Assembly: GCA_022072455.1 (NCBI GenBank)
Contig: JAJVHY010000015.1
Coordinates: 124,001-188,000, forward strand
DNA: 64,000 nucleotides
Direction of reading: 5' to 3'
Source of the DNA: Verrucomicrobiia bacterium
GTDB taxonomy: Bacteria; Verrucomicrobiota; Verrucomicrobiia; Palsa-1439
Shown in pieces: positions 28,658-39,416 of this stretch. Position 1 is the first letter of the stretch, and each line of letters opens with the position of its first letter. The position numbers and the translations under genes were made by a program. The notes beneath the pieces were generated by a model. That model ran no database searches, was not told the DNA's origin, and saw only the letters and a list, made by a program, of their open reading frames with translations.

Positions 28658-29622
28658 ACCGTGCTCCGTAAGGCTGAGGCCGGCACCATGCGCGAGGCAA
28701 ACCACGCGGGGTAGATCGCCGCCAGCACGGCCAGCAAGGTTCCGGTCACGGCTGCGGCGACGGCATACACCAACAACCAGCCGTAGGATAGCGTCCCAAA
28801 CACCAGGGCAAACCGATAGGCAAACCCATACGCAAGCAGCGGCAGCAGGGCGCCGACAATCACCCCCACGATGGAGCCGGCCAGCCCGATCAAGGAGCTT
28901 TCAATCAAGAACAGCCGGCGAATGAAACTCGACAACGCCCCGAGGCATTTCATCGTCCCAATTTCGCGGAAACGTTCCGTCACCGACATGAGCAACGCAT
29001 TGGCCACGCCGAACACGGTAACCAGGAGCGAAATCGTCACGATCCACCAGTTGCGGAATTTTTCAGTCTGCGCCAGTTGCGCTTCTTTCGCGAGTTGGTC
29101 CTCGCTTTCCTTCCCAAAAAACAGTTCGCGCCGCACGGGCGCCGCCGTGTCACCGGCGGCATAGGCGCGGGTGGCCAGGGAATCAATCACCACCGACTGG
29201 CTCATCCCAGCGGTCAGACTGGCGAGGGTGACCGGGACTTGGGGTTGATCGCCGAGGACGATGCGCAGGCCCGCCTCCGGACCATCGCGAACGATCGCCG
29301 TGGCTTTCAGTTGGGTTAAGAGAAGTTGCTCGACGGGCGAGAGTTGGCCGAAGGTCGAAACCGCGATCTGCCGGCCGGCCACTTCACCGATTTCCGCTTT
29401 GATCAGTGAAAGCATCAAGTTGACGGTGTTTCGCTGGTCGCGTTCTTCGGCGATGGACTTTTTGATGAGTTGGCCGGTCAGGTTGCTCATCAAAAACGCA
29501 ATGCCGAGGACGACGCCGGAAACTGTCACCACGGACCGGCCGAAGCGGATCCGAATCCCGCTCAGGGCAATCTGGAAGGCCCGGCGAAAGGGCAAGCGGA
29601 CTTGTTTGCCTATTTGTTCCAT
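28654..29622 (-). CDS. FtsX/MacB-type ABC transporter permease
   Basis: 322 aa from ATG 29622; a TTG at 29628 overlapping the upstream stop (TTGA) would add two residues. Membrane segments lie near residues 30-50 and three more in the C-terminal half, with a periplasmic domain of about 130 residues between the first two: the standard FtsX four-helix layout. ERFREIGTMKCLGA is the conserved coupling segment of the FtsX domain that contacts the ATPase. It probably works with the two MacB/LolD-type ATPases immediately downstream. Confidence 0.9.
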   Translation of the reverse strand: MEQIGKQVRLPFRRAFQIALSGIRIRFGRSVVTVSGVVLGIAFLMSNLTGQLIKKSIAEERDQRNTVNLMLSLIKAEIGEVAGRQIAVSTFGQLSPVEQLLLTQLKATAIVRDGPEAGLRIVLGDQPQVPVTLASLTAGMSQSVVIDSLATRAYAAGDTAAPVRRELFFGKESEDQLAKEAQLAQTEKFRNWWIVTISLLVTVFGVANALLMSVTERFREIGTMKCLGALSSFIRRLFLIESSLIGLAGSIVGVIVGALLPLLAYGFAYRFALVFGTLSYGWLLVYAVAAAVTGTLLAVLAAIYPAWFASRMVPASALRSTV

Positions 29623-29624
29623 AA

Positions 29625-31625
29625 TCAAAACCGTGAGGCTGACACTGCGGAAACGATCAAATTAATGGCGACGCCAATCAAAGCGATCAAGCCCACTCCC
29701 GTCCCGTACCCGGCTGCGAGAACTGGAGTGATTTGGAGAAAGCGTTTTTGGCCAAATTTCTTGTGGAAATAAAACTTGCCGATCAGTGCGCCGATCAAAA
29801 TACAAACAAAGCCGTGCGGCATGTTCCCGACTCCCCCGACAAATCCGTAAATCGCCATGATCGGCAGGCTGAATGTGGAGAGCAACACGAACGCGATCAT
29901 CGTGAAGGAAAACGCGCCGGCGATGACGCCAGGATGCAAGGCTTGGTAGAACAACGGTTGCGCCCCGCCGGTTTCCAGCGTGGCGGAATACAACAGGACG
30001 GTGTTCTTGGCGTTCAACTCCCACATCTTGTTGACGAATGGGAAGAGATCCGACGGAATTGCACTCGAATGCCAGATGAACGCCCAAAAAATGAAACTCA
30101 AAATAAAGGTCAGCGGTGTTACCAAACACTCGGCCTTCACATACGACCAGAAATTCGTACCGGTCAGTTCCTTCGACCGAAACGCCTGCGCGGCCCCACC
30201 ATAATTCTCAATCGGTATCGGCGCCAGCCAGATTTCCACGCCTTTATAGCCAGATAGGATAAACGCGGCTTCGCGGACAAAGGGAATCTCAACATGTTGG
30301 CCGACAATGCCGACCAGCCGGGCATTGATGTAGGAGATCAACGGCGTGTAAAGGAAAGTGAAAAACGCCAGAAACAAAACTGGAAAACCCGGCACCATCC
30401 AATGACAGACCCCGATCACGATGATGGAACAGAAAATGTAGATGGCGACCGCAATCCATGGTGAAAAATCACCTCGACCGGCTGGCGCCGCCCAGACATT
30501 CTCGCGCCGGGTGGTTTCTTGCGATGCCGAGCGCCGCACGCGCAGTTCCCGCGCTTTCTTGAGAAGGTCCCGAACGGTTTGGTAGATGGAAATCACCGCG
30601 ATCCCGGCCGTCACCCCCAAACCAAAACTCATCCAGAAATCCACGTTGTTCGCAAATGTTGTCGCGACGGTATCCATGCCCGGTTGCCAGCGTGTCAACA
30701 GGCCCAACTTGTAGAGCAGCGGATTCATGACCAGCGTCAACACCATGGCGGCCGCCGCGCCGATCATCGCCCAAAACGGAATCACCATCCCGGTGATGAT
30801 CAGGCCCAAATCCAGCACCACCCCCGTCGGCGTCGCGGGCAAGATCCCCTGTGTCAATGTTGTTGAGTCGTACCACGGCAGCGGAATGAATTGGATCGGT
30901 TTGGCTAGCAATGAGCCGGTTATCAGCGGGACGCCGATTTGCAAAAAGCCAAAGGCGATACCGATGACGGCACCGAGTGAAAACACCCGCCATTTCCAGG
31001 TCGTTTTCCGCTCGCCCGACTCCGCCAACGCCATCGCCCCCTGCGCGCCGATGGCGGCGAACGGAAACGGCAGGCGTTCCACATCGGAGGTAACCCGGAA
31101 GAAAAAATACCCCAAGGTATAACTCTTGATCCGCCCGATGATCGTCATGAAGAAGATCAACAAAATCGGCACCAGCCAATCAGCGTGGAACAGACTCCGG
31201 CTTTGAATCGCTTCACTCATGGGCGCCGGCGCAAACCATGCCGGGAATTTACCGAGCAAACCGATGTCGCGCACGGCATCGCTCTGAATGAAGAACTGCC
31301 GCCACACCAATTGGGCAAATGGCCCGCCGACGGCCATCGCGCCGGCCACCGTCAACAAAATCACCAATTCCTGCTGGCTCAACGTCCGCATCGCGCGGCG
31401 GCTGACTTCCGAGAAGATGATGAGCGTCACCCACGCCGCCGCAATCCCACCGCCGGTCATCAACCCCAGGTAAATGGACGCTGGCATCATCAACAGGCCG
31501 CAGAAAAACGCGCCCGCCACGGCGACCCAGGTAAAGCCGTTCTTGAACTCGGTCGGCGTCTCCAGGACGGAACGGTAGACCTCCAGTTCCTTGTCCATCA
31601 CGACCGGGCGTTGGTCGTCAGGCAT
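29625..31625 (-). CDS. OPT-family-like polytopic membrane protein
   Basis: 666 aa with about 14 hydrophobic segments and no signal peptide. The arrangement and phrases such as SIYLGLMTGGGIAAAWVTLI near the N terminus and a repeated half-structure recall the oligopeptide transporter (OPT) superfamily, which moves peptides or metal chelates with protons. It overlaps the giant FtsX-like gene by 8 bases. The DUF6785-like protein 5 kb upstream in the same operon seems to be a distant relative, so the operon encodes two such transporters. Substrate unknown; a peptide or a peptide-like product of the nearby synthetases is a reasonable guess only. Confidence 0.65.
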   Translation of the reverse strand: MPDDQRPVVMDKELEVYRSVLETPTEFKNGFTWVAVAGAFFCGLLMMPASIYLGLMTGGGIAAAWVTLIIFSEVSRRAMRTLSQQELVILLTVAGAMAVGGPFAQLVWRQFFIQSDAVRDIGLLGKFPAWFAPAPMSEAIQSRSLFHADWLVPILLIFFMTIIGRIKSYTLGYFFFRVTSDVERLPFPFAAIGAQGAMALAESGERKTTWKWRVFSLGAVIGIAFGFLQIGVPLITGSLLAKPIQFIPLPWYDSTTLTQGILPATPTGVVLDLGLIITGMVIPFWAMIGAAAAMVLTLVMNPLLYKLGLLTRWQPGMDTVATTFANNVDFWMSFGLGVTAGIAVISIYQTVRDLLKKARELRVRRSASQETTRRENVWAAPAGRGDFSPWIAVAIYIFCSIIVIGVCHWMVPGFPVLFLAFFTFLYTPLISYINARLVGIVGQHVEIPFVREAAFILSGYKGVEIWLAPIPIENYGGAAQAFRSKELTGTNFWSYVKAECLVTPLTFILSFIFWAFIWHSSAIPSDLFPFVNKMWELNAKNTVLLYSATLETGGAQPLFYQALHPGVIAGAFSFTMIAFVLLSTFSLPIMAIYGFVGGVGNMPHGFVCILIGALIGKFYFHKKFGQKRFLQITPVLAAGYGTGVGLIALIGVAINLIVSAVSASRF

Positions 31626-34600
31626 GCGGTGTCTCCTTGGCCATGGCGTTCTTCAATAGCTGTTGGGCTTCTGTAAACATTTCCTGCCGTTCTGCGTCCG
31701 TGGTAGCCCGCCAGTTCAAAAACTGTTTCCGCAGCACGCCGAGGAACGGACGCAATGTGCGATTCCAACCGGCGAGATGACCACTCAAACGGGTCAACGT
31801 GATCCGCGCCGCATACTCACCGGTTTCCGGATCTGTCGGCAAGGAAATTTCCATCCGTTGCGACACGCCGAGATCGTACGGCTTCAGCCAGACCGTGCTG
31901 GCCACCGCCAACACCATTTCCTCGTGCCCGTCCACCGCGCTCGGTTGCAGGCGCACCTGGGCTTCCGGCGGCGAACAGAAAAACGGCCCGGAACTCCCCG
32001 CGCCGTTCGCATCCAGCCAGCGTTGAAAATAGCTGACCACCGCCACCCGGTCATGCGCCGTGAACGTGAACGGCAGCGAGAAGGTCATCGTATCGCCTTC
32101 GGCTTTGGGCACCGTCCAACTCACGATCTCTGACGGTGCCGCCAGCTTCGCCGCGTCCCGCGCCGGGATGATCGTCGAAAGCAAGACCGACCCCATGATC
32201 GCCAGCGACGCGTAAATCGTCTCCATCGAACTGTAATCCATGTTCATCCCGCCGGTCATATCGAGCGCCGTCAATAATCGCCCCGTTCCCTGGCTCAGGA
32301 TGTACCCCAGCACCGCCCCCAGCACCGCGTACACGCACGCCTCCGCCATGAACATGAAAAACACATGACTCGGCGCGATCCCGACGGCGTTGTACACGTA
32401 AATTTCACTCTTGCGCTCGTATACCGAGCCGCGCATCGTGTTGAACACCGTCAACGCCGCGATAAAGATCGGCACCAGCAACTCCAACAGCCCCGCAAAC
32501 GTCGTTGCCCGCTGCCGCGACCCATAATACGCAATCCCGTCAATCGCGTAATACGCCGGTTGCCCGATCCGCTCCAAATACCCGAGCACCAAGCGCCGTT
32601 GCGTCCGATAATCCAACGGCGGATACTCTGGATCATGCGCGCGAAGTTGATACGCGGTCTTCGGGAAACCAACCAGACACGCAGCTGTTACCGGCCCGTC
32701 CGAACCCGGTTTGGCGGGCGGCAACGAATTCACCAGGATCACCTGCGTCGCCGGTAACCGGCCGATGTCCGGCGGGATGAGTGCACTGCCAGAGGTGCTT
32801 GTGCCCAGCCCTTGCACCGTATTCAGATCGTAGGGCAGGATGGATTGGCCATCCAACCCCTGACATTTGGCCAACTCGGCCGAATCAATGATTCCCTGCA
32901 CCACATACTCGGTGCCGCGAATGTTGACGGTCAGCTCACCTTCATTGACATCTTCGACGCGAATGCCCAGCTCCTGCGCCACCGTATCCGGCAGGATGAT
33001 CAGATTCTTCTGCCGGTAGCCGCTCTCCAGCGCTTGTAGTCGTTCCGTCCGCGAATCCGGCGGGCGCGGAAACCAGCCTTTCTTTGTCGTGAGCCACCGG
33101 TCAAGACCGGTGAACATCGGCTCGTTCCAACCCAATGCCATGGCGGCATGCACGCGGCTCCGCTTCACCAACTTGCTCTCGGCCACGACATATTCACGAT
33201 CAATGAGAATTTCTGAATTCTCGAAAAGTCCATTGATGCCGACTCCTGCCACCAGCCACTGATGGATCGTGATTGGATACCGCGTGCCATACATCTGGCG
33301 GAGGTTGGTGACTTGCGCCGCGTCCAGTGACCGGAAATTCAGATCCCGCACCATCAATCCGTTCCACCCTGACCGGCCGGTCGGCTGCTCGACGTTGACC
33401 AGATCGTTCGAGACCGACGTGAAACAGATCATCACAAACGTGATCAAGACCAGCGTCGCGCACGTCAACCCCGTCCGCACCTTGCGCCGTCGCATATTAT
33501 TCAAGCCCAGCATGAACGCCGTTCCCACCACGCCGCCGCGGCTGATGTCGGCGCCCTCGACCCGGCCTTCCTTGCTGCGCAGTTCCTTCAAGTTCTGCTT
33601 GAACTTCCCGCCGACCATCAACGTCACCACAAACGTCAGCAATAAAATCACAAACCCCAGCAGAATCATCAACGACGACCGCACCATCTCGAATGCCGGA
33701 TGAAACAACCGCAGCAACATGAACACGATCAGGAAAATCACCCCGATCGCCACCAACTGCTTGCGGATGTCCGTAAACCCGCACACCAGTTTCTCCGTGA
33801 AAAACACAAACGGCACCAATAGCCCCAGGTACCACAAAATCCCCACCACCGCCTGCGAAATACGCGAGCGGATGACCGGATTATTATTGATCGCGTAAGC
33901 CAGACTTGTCCCCGCCGAATTCACCGCGCCGGCAGGATCCTTGGCCGCCAATTTCTCCCGCGCATCCGCCAACCACTCCACCCCCTGCTGGTGAAATCCG
34001 AGCATCTGCTCATCGGCCATCCCAAACTTCTTCTGCAACTGGAGCCGCTTCTCACTCGTCCGCAACATGGATGCCGCCGCGTCAAACGCCGGCAACGCCA
34101 ACACAGGCGCATCCGCGGCCAAATACCCGCGCCCGAACACATCCGGTTCACCCGGCGCCGCGGGCTGTTCGGAATTGACATTCAGCATGTACGCCCGATC
34201 CGTCAATAACTCCGGGTTATCGGCCGCGCCATCCTGCAGCCCGATATAAAACAGAAAATCCGGCGGCAAAAACGCCGTGAACCCACTGTAATGAAACCGC
34301 GGCGGCCCCGACAATCCGAGCCGGTCCAAATACGCGACCCCTTTGAACGCCTTCGTTGTCTGTGGATTAATCTGATCGTACAACGCGACTGGCGTGCAGC
34401 GGAACAGCGATAAATTCACCGACTTGGCTTCCGTACGCCCCAGCGAATTCACATCCGCGCCCGGCACCGCCTGGGACTTGAACAACGATTGGCTGGCCGG
34501 TGACGTATCATTGAAGTATTCCACTTGCCCGGCGGCATTGAACCGCACGGCCGCCACCGACAGGGGCGACCCCCACGCGGACAGATCAAACAGAAATTCC

Positions 34601-36810
34601 CGCCCAAACTCCCCATCCGGATTGGCAGCCAAAATCGGATACAATTGAACCCCACGGGTGTCCTGCCGGGATAACGGCAAGTGGCCCCGTGCAAACGCGC
34701 GCGCAAACGTCCGCGGTGCCATCCGATGACTCGGGACCACACTCGAAGTCCCGGCATTGCCATAGACGGTCCCGCGGACCGTGTTCAACCCCGACCGACC
34801 CGGTGGAATCGTCTTGAATGGCACCTGCCCCGACGCCAATTCCAGCACCGTTTTCCCGATCAGTGGCACCTGTTGCTCCATCACCCCCAGCGCCAAGTTG
34901 GGCCACACATCCTCCGGCGTCCCGATCCGCGATGGATAAAAGTCATGGTTCGTCACCGTAAACGCCAGCCGCCCACAGCGGAACCAAACCGCGGATTCAA
35001 TCGTCGTCATCCCGCCCAATGTCCCCCGGTTTTCCCGAGTACTGATGTCGCGCGATCCCCAATGAACCACTTGGATGTCCCGCGCATGATTGAGGAGCAC
35101 GTGCGTCAAATCGCTGACCTGCGGCTCCACCACTGTCCCCGGCATGCCGACGCCCACCGCCACCGCCAGATTCCGCCGCGCTTGTTGGCCGCCGGAATAC
35201 AAATCCAGATTCACCGTCAACGTCCGCTCATACCGGGCGAACAACTGTTGCACCGCCAGTGAATCATCAAGCTGTCGAAGTTTCGCTTCGTGATCCACCA
35301 CGCGCGCCGCAAAAATCCCCCGCGCCTTCGGCAGATAACCCCACTCCAAAAACTCCGGCCGCCGCACCAACTCCGCCGCTGTCAACCCCATCAAATTCGC
35401 CGCCGCATTGTCGCGCGTCTGCAATTCAATATACTGGCGCAACAACGGATGCGTATTTTCCGGGGCCGCCCGCTCCGCATCGGTCGCCTTCGCTGCCGCA
35501 AAACCATCCCGGTAAATCGGCCGCCCGGCGCGGAAGTACGCGAGTTGGGCCGTGATCACCTCATTGCGAATATCGAGGTTGATTTCGCCCGCCGCGATTT
35601 TCAACCCTTCAGCAAACGATTCATCCGCACTGATCGGTCCGGTGCCGCCCGCGTCGCACCACGCCAGTGCTTGCCGGGCGGCGGTGAGTTCCTTCGCGTG
35701 CAGCGCCCGCCGGTCCGCCAGCGACCGGTAATCCGTCCGTTTTGCCGAAAAGGTTTCAATCGCCGCCAAGAGCTGGGCCGCGCCTGCCATGGCCTGGGCA
35801 TGTCCGGCCGTGACCACAAAAACGAGATCGCGCTGCAACTGCCCCCGATACGGCGCCAAGGCCTGCACATATTCCAGCAAGGCCGCCAGCGACAACGCTT
35901 GTTCCGCGCCCGGCGCCAGTTCCGGCACCAGCGAACTGCTGTCATAATACGTCGTCACCACCAACGCTTCCCGACTCGTCCCTTTGCCCGGCAACACGCC
36001 GATGATGTTACGGACCGGCTTGAGCTGCCAGGTGACTTTGGCGCGAATCGTCACCGTCTGCCCGGCAAATTTCTCAATCGGCCCGCGCGCGACAAACCGC
36101 GGGAACAGCGTTTCCGCACCATTCACCGCCGCTGCCCACGCCGCCGGTACGTCGGGATTGGCGCGCAGCGATTTGGTGATTTCATCCTCGCGCACGATCA
36201 AGGCCTGCACGCCCGCCCCGGCTGCCGTCAGCCACCCAACCGCCGCATCCACATACGTCAGCAGGATGGTCTCACGCGGGTCATGCCCGGCCAGCAATGT
36301 CAGATCAATCCGCTCGGCTTCGACCAGTTGCGCCTTGATCCCTGCCGCCGGCAACGCAATCGGCGTCAACCCGGACGGCTCGAACGGATACAGTTCCACC
36401 CCGGGTAAAGGTTGGCCATCGGCGCCAACGATTTCGCAGTACTCGGTGACCGGGACGACGACTTCAAATTCCTGTTTCTGGATCGTCAAACCGCTGGCGG
36501 CAAACTCCCGGGTGATCAACTCTTCGGTCCGATAAAAGCCGGGGCTGCCACTGGCGCGGCCGATCTGGCGTTCGCCGGGGCGGACGCTGAGGGCGGCCAG
36601 TTGCGCGACGCGCGCTTGGAGGGCGGTTGGGGTGAGGCGTTCGATAAGCGGTTCTTCGGAATAATCCCGCTGGTAGGGTGTTCGCAGGGTGCGGTGGGGC
36701 GGCTCGGCAAACAGGACGAAAAATGCGAGCAACGCCAGTCCAGCCAGCGCAAAGAGCGCGACCAGCAGCCATTGGCTAATCCACGGATTGTCAGTTTGCT
36801 GATTTTTCAC
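31618..36810 (-). CDS. Giant FtsX-like permease with degenerate M28-peptidase-like domain
   Basis: 1730 aa from GTG 36810 (GTGA overlap with the upstream stop). One N-terminal membrane helix (about 12-34) is followed by a very large extracytoplasmic region. Residues about 80-400 look like a PA/M28 aminopeptidase fold (ALVVTTYYDSSSLVPELAPG, AEQALSLAALLEYVQAL, LVFVVTAGHAQAMAGA), but the metal-ligand positions HxD, GADD and EE of active M28 enzymes read YYD, GAEQ and GH, so it is probably inactive. Membrane helices resume near 985-1075, then an FtsX-type unit (MRRRKVRTGLTCATLVLITF near 1130; four-helix end at about 1415-1545; SEIYVYNAVGIAPSH coupling segment) and a C-terminal domain of about 180 residues. 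Likely partner of the adjacent ABC ATPases. Confidence 0.85.
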   Translation of the reverse strand: MKNQQTDNPWISQWLLVALFALAGLALLAFFVLFAEPPHRTLRTPYQRDYSEEPLIERLTPTALQARVAQLAALSVRPGERQIGRASGSPGFYRTEELITREFAASGLTIQKQEFEVVVPVTEYCEIVGADGQPLPGVELYPFEPSGLTPIALPAAGIKAQLVEAERIDLTLLAGHDPRETILLTYVDAAVGWLTAAGAGVQALIVREDEITKSLRANPDVPAAWAAAVNGAETLFPRFVARGPIEKFAGQTVTIRAKVTWQLKPVRNIIGVLPGKGTSREALVVTTYYDSSSLVPELAPGAEQALSLAALLEYVQALAPYRGQLQRDLVFVVTAGHAQAMAGAAQLLAAIETFSAKRTDYRSLADRRALHAKELTAARQALAWCDAGGTGPISADESFAEGLKIAAGEINLDIRNEVITAQLAYFRAGRPIYRDGFAAAKATDAERAAPENTHPLLRQYIELQTRDNAAANLMGLTAAELVRRPEFLEWGYLPKARGIFAARVVDHEAKLRQLDDSLAVQQLFARYERTLTVNLDLYSGGQQARRNLAVAVGVGMPGTVVEPQVSDLTHVLLNHARDIQVVHWGSRDISTRENRGTLGGMTTIESAVWFRCGRLAFTVTNHDFYPSRIGTPEDVWPNLALGVMEQQVPLIGKTVLELASGQVPFKTIPPGRSGLNTVRGTVYGNAGTSSVVPSHRMAPRTFARAFARGHLPLSRQDTRGVQLYPILAANPDGEFGREFLFDLSAWGSPLSVAAVRFNAAGQVEYFNDTSPASQSLFKSQAVPGADVNSLGRTEAKSVNLSLFRCTPVALYDQINPQTTKAFKGVAYLDRLGLSGPPRFHYSGFTAFLPPDFLFYIGLQDGAADNPELLTDRAYMLNVNSEQPAAPGEPDVFGRGYLAADAPVLALPAFDAAASMLRTSEKRLQLQKKFGMADEQMLGFHQQGVEWLADAREKLAAKDPAGAVNSAGTSLAYAINNNPVIRSRISQAVVGILWYLGLLVPFVFFTEKLVCGFTDIRKQLVAIGVIFLIVFMLLRLFHPAFEMVRSSLMILLGFVILLLTFVVTLMVGGKFKQNLKELRSKEGRVEGADISRGGVVGTAFMLGLNNMRRRKVRTGLTCATLVLITFVMICFTSVSNDLVNVEQPTGRSGWNGLMVRDLNFRSLDAAQVTNLRQMYGTRYPITIHQWLVAGVGINGLFENSEILIDREYVVAESKLVKRSRVHAAMALGWNEPMFTGLDRWLTTKKGWFPRPPDSRTERLQALESGYRQKNLIILPDTVAQELGIRVEDVNEGELTVNIRGTEYVVQGIIDSAELAKCQGLDGQSILPYDLNTVQGLGTSTSGSALIPPDIGRLPATQVILVNSLPPAKPGSDGPVTAACLVGFPKTAYQLRAHDPEYPPLDYRTQRRLVLGYLERIGQPAYYAIDGIAYYGSRQRATTFAGLLELLVPIFIAALTVFNTMRGSVYERKSEIYVYNAVGIAPSHVFFMFMAEACVYAVLGAVLGYILSQGTGRLLTALDMTGGMNMDYSSMETIYASLAIMGSVLLSTIIPARDAAKLAAPSEIVSWTVPKAEGDTMTFSLPFTFTAHDRVAVVSYFQRWLDANGAGSSGPFFCSPPEAQVRLQPSAVDGHEEMVLAVASTVWLKPYDLGVSQRMEISLPTDPETGEYAARITLTRLSGHLAGWNRTLRPFLGVLRKQFLNWRATTDAERQEMFTEAQQLLKNAMAKETPHA

Positions 36811-39416
36811 GGCATTTTCGAGTAAACTTCCATCACTCCTTGCGTTCGCAGGTAAATCCCGACGACATCAAAAATCACAATCGACGCGATACAGGCCAGG
36901 AACATGCCGACCGCGACCGGCACCAGACCGCGCCGGATCACTTGCGCGCCGCCAATGCGGAAGACGAGTTGCCGGACGCCCCACGCCAGAAACAGGGCAA
37001 ACCACACGTTGCGCATCAGGTAGCTCGAAGCCAGCACATAGCCCAGTGGATGAAACGGAAACCACATGAATTTCATTCGGAAAAACGCCAGCACCACGGT
37101 CGTGATGGCGCCGATGGACAAGCCTTTCAAGTCGGTATGCGTGAAGAATTCGCCCGGACGAGTCCACGACAAGTCACCCAACGTACCGGCGGCAAACGCG
37201 CGATCGGCGTTGGCGTCACCGGGCCGGAAATGATTGAAGTACCAGTTCTGTTCGTACGGCCAAGTCGTCTTCATGTTGTTCGCGCCGAACCCGTACAGCC
37301 AGCACAACAACACAAACCCGCCGATGAACAACCCGCCGAGCAATCCCAACGTCAGCCCGGCCCCGATGTCCCGCGGCCGCACGCGGAAATGCCGGCCGAG
37401 TTCCATCATCTCCACCTGCACCGGTGCGATGAGCAAAAACACCGACGTGCACATGAACCCGCTCGCCAGCGTTACCACCAACATCGCGGACGACTTGAAT
37501 ACCGCAAATCCGCCGAGTGCGACCATCAGGTGCATCCCGATGTATGGCGTCAGATAGCCGAACGGGGCCCCGCATTCCGCACGAATTTTGCTCGCCGCAA
37601 ACCCGGTCAGCAACAGGTACCCGAAAAACAAGAGGCTCGCGCCCGCGCCAATCTTCGTCCAAATCCCCCACAACAACAACGTCGCCAGTGACGCCAGCAC
37701 GAGCACGACCGCGACCCGATACGTGCTGATATCCTCCGCGGTCCCGGCCTCGCGCCGGCAGATGAGCCGGAACACTTTCGCCAGGTGATGCCGGCCGACA
37801 AATATCGCCAGCAGTGCATAGGCAATAAAGGCGCCGGTGGCTTGTTCAAATTCCCATGGATAACCCGCGTACCGGGTCAGGTTGAACGCCCGGCCAAACA
37901 GATGCCAGAGCTGGAAAATCAAGAACATCGACCAGAGCGACAACAGAATGTCGGTCTCGATCAACAGCGCAATTGCCAAAACACACAACGACAACCCAAT
38001 CTGGCTGCCGCGCCCGACGCCGACGTTGTTCAGAAACGCCTTCAAGACCGGGCTGTTCACATACTCGGCAAATGACGAGGTCGCAATGTCAGGAGAGGGC
38101 ACGCCCGGAAAATAGAAATTCAGCCCCTTCATCAACGCCAGCACCAGCGTGATCCCAAATGCTGTCCACATCACCCGGTTGCGGAAGATCGGCCGGAATA
38201 ATTTGCCATCCGGCCCAACCTGTTCCTCGAACATCGCCTTCGGCACAATCGTCAACGGGAACGTGAACCGCTCATGTTCCACCCACTGTTTCCGCATCAG
38301 CATGTTCATCCCCAAGAACCCGATGAACAACGCGGCGATGAGGGTGCCCCATGCCAGCGCCGGCTGTTTCCATTGATCCAACGGAATAAACCCGGTCACC
38401 AAATACTTCACCCCGGCCACACTCCATAAATTATCCGGCCGCACGATCGTGAAATCCCGCTGGTCCGGCGGCAAGTTCGCCAGCTCACTCTCCGTCACCA
38501 CCCGCCGGCCGGCATACGCCCCCGCGATGGCTTCCACGTTGATGAATTCCAAGTCCTGCACCGTCAACCGCCCGTCGCCCGCCAAGCCAATCCGGAACGT
38601 CAGCCGGTCTTTCAAATCCGTCGGAATCTTGACCGGATTGACGCCGACCCGTTGAAAGCCTCCCGGCAGCGCAAACGTCGGCCGGGTTTCCTCCGCATTG
38701 ATGAACAGCGGCTGCGCCGGCCCGTCATCCGCCTGCAACCGCGCAAAATAACTTGACCCCTTCGTGAACCCCTCCGCCTTCACCAGCACCGAGAAGAGGA
38801 AGCTCTCCCCCGGCACCAACACCTCCCGGCCCTGTGCGTCATACCGGTAAATCGTCCACTCCAACGTTGCCTGTGCCTGCGGGTCGCCGGCGTTGGACAA
38901 GACCGGACTGGAGCGCACGTCCTTGCCGAGCACCTGCACATCCGCCCACGTGACCGTCCCGCCGCCCGTGTGCCGGTACCCTTCGAGTTGCTGCTGAAAC
39001 TTTGGGTTCGGACACAGATTCGGCCCGTGCGGCCATAACATCGAGGGCAGGCTCTGGTAGGACTTGAAATCCTGATTGTGCGGCAGGCCGGCCACCAACC
39101 CGAAGAACCGGTGCCACATCCCCTGCGTCATCAACGGCGCCGACAACACCAGCGCCGCGTAAATCACCACCAACTCCGCCGGCACCAGCCGCAACGGGCG
39201 GCGCAGCTTGTAGAGCAACGCGCTGATGATCAGGAGGGCCCAGATGACGCCGACCGCGCTGTTGGGAGGGGAATTCTCGGCGAGCGGCCCGCCGTAAAGA
39301 TTATACAGCTCCTCGTATTCAATCCACACACCCATGGCAAACATCGCCACGATCGCAATCACGAACGACCGGATAGTCAAACCGCGTTGTGTGTGTTGAG
39401 CAGTATCAGCCGACAC
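36807..39416 (-). CDS. DUF6785/OPT-like polytopic membrane protein with inserted beta-sandwich
   Basis: About 869 aa from GTG 39416, chosen because GAAGGA lies 5 bases upstream; a TTG at 39473 would add 19 residues but has no good ribosome site. About 12-14 membrane helices. Between the third and fourth helix there is an extracytoplasmic insert of some 240 residues (about 110-345) rich in beta structure, with LEWTIYRYDAQGREVLVPGE and FALPGGFQRVGVNP, resembling a carbohydrate-binding-like sandwich. The family resembles the DUF6785/DUF6784 membrane proteins known from PVC bacteria, which look OPT-related. It precedes the giant FtsX-like gene with a GTGA overlap. Function unknown. Confidence 0.7.
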   Translation of the reverse strand: MSADTAQHTQRGLTIRSFVIAIVAMFAMGVWIEYEELYNLYGGPLAENSPPNSAVGVIWALLIISALLYKLRRPLRLVPAELVVIYAALVLSAPLMTQGMWHRFFGLVAGLPHNQDFKSYQSLPSMLWPHGPNLCPNPKFQQQLEGYRHTGGGTVTWADVQVLGKDVRSSPVLSNAGDPQAQATLEWTIYRYDAQGREVLVPGESFLFSVLVKAEGFTKGSSYFARLQADDGPAQPLFINAEETRPTFALPGGFQRVGVNPVKIPTDLKDRLTFRIGLAGDGRLTVQDLEFINVEAIAGAYAGRRVVTESELANLPPDQRDFTIVRPDNLWSVAGVKYLVTGFIPLDQWKQPALAWGTLIAALFIGFLGMNMLMRKQWVEHERFTFPLTIVPKAMFEEQVGPDGKLFRPIFRNRVMWTAFGITLVLALMKGLNFYFPGVPSPDIATSSFAEYVNSPVLKAFLNNVGVGRGSQIGLSLCVLAIALLIETDILLSLWSMFLIFQLWHLFGRAFNLTRYAGYPWEFEQATGAFIAYALLAIFVGRHHLAKVFRLICRREAGTAEDISTYRVAVVLVLASLATLLLWGIWTKIGAGASLLFFGYLLLTGFAASKIRAECGAPFGYLTPYIGMHLMVALGGFAVFKSSAMLVVTLASGFMCTSVFLLIAPVQVEMMELGRHFRVRPRDIGAGLTLGLLGGLFIGGFVLLCWLYGFGANNMKTTWPYEQNWYFNHFRPGDANADRAFAAGTLGDLSWTRPGEFFTHTDLKGLSIGAITTVVLAFFRMKFMWFPFHPLGYVLASSYLMRNVWFALFLAWGVRQLVFRIGGAQVIRRGLVPVAVGMFLACIASIVIFDVVGIYLRTQGVMEVYSKMP

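Noticed and set aside
26647-28714. Plus-strand ORFs opposite the ABC genes (for example 26647-27510)
   Set aside because: Antisense shadows of clearly motif-bearing ABC ATPases.
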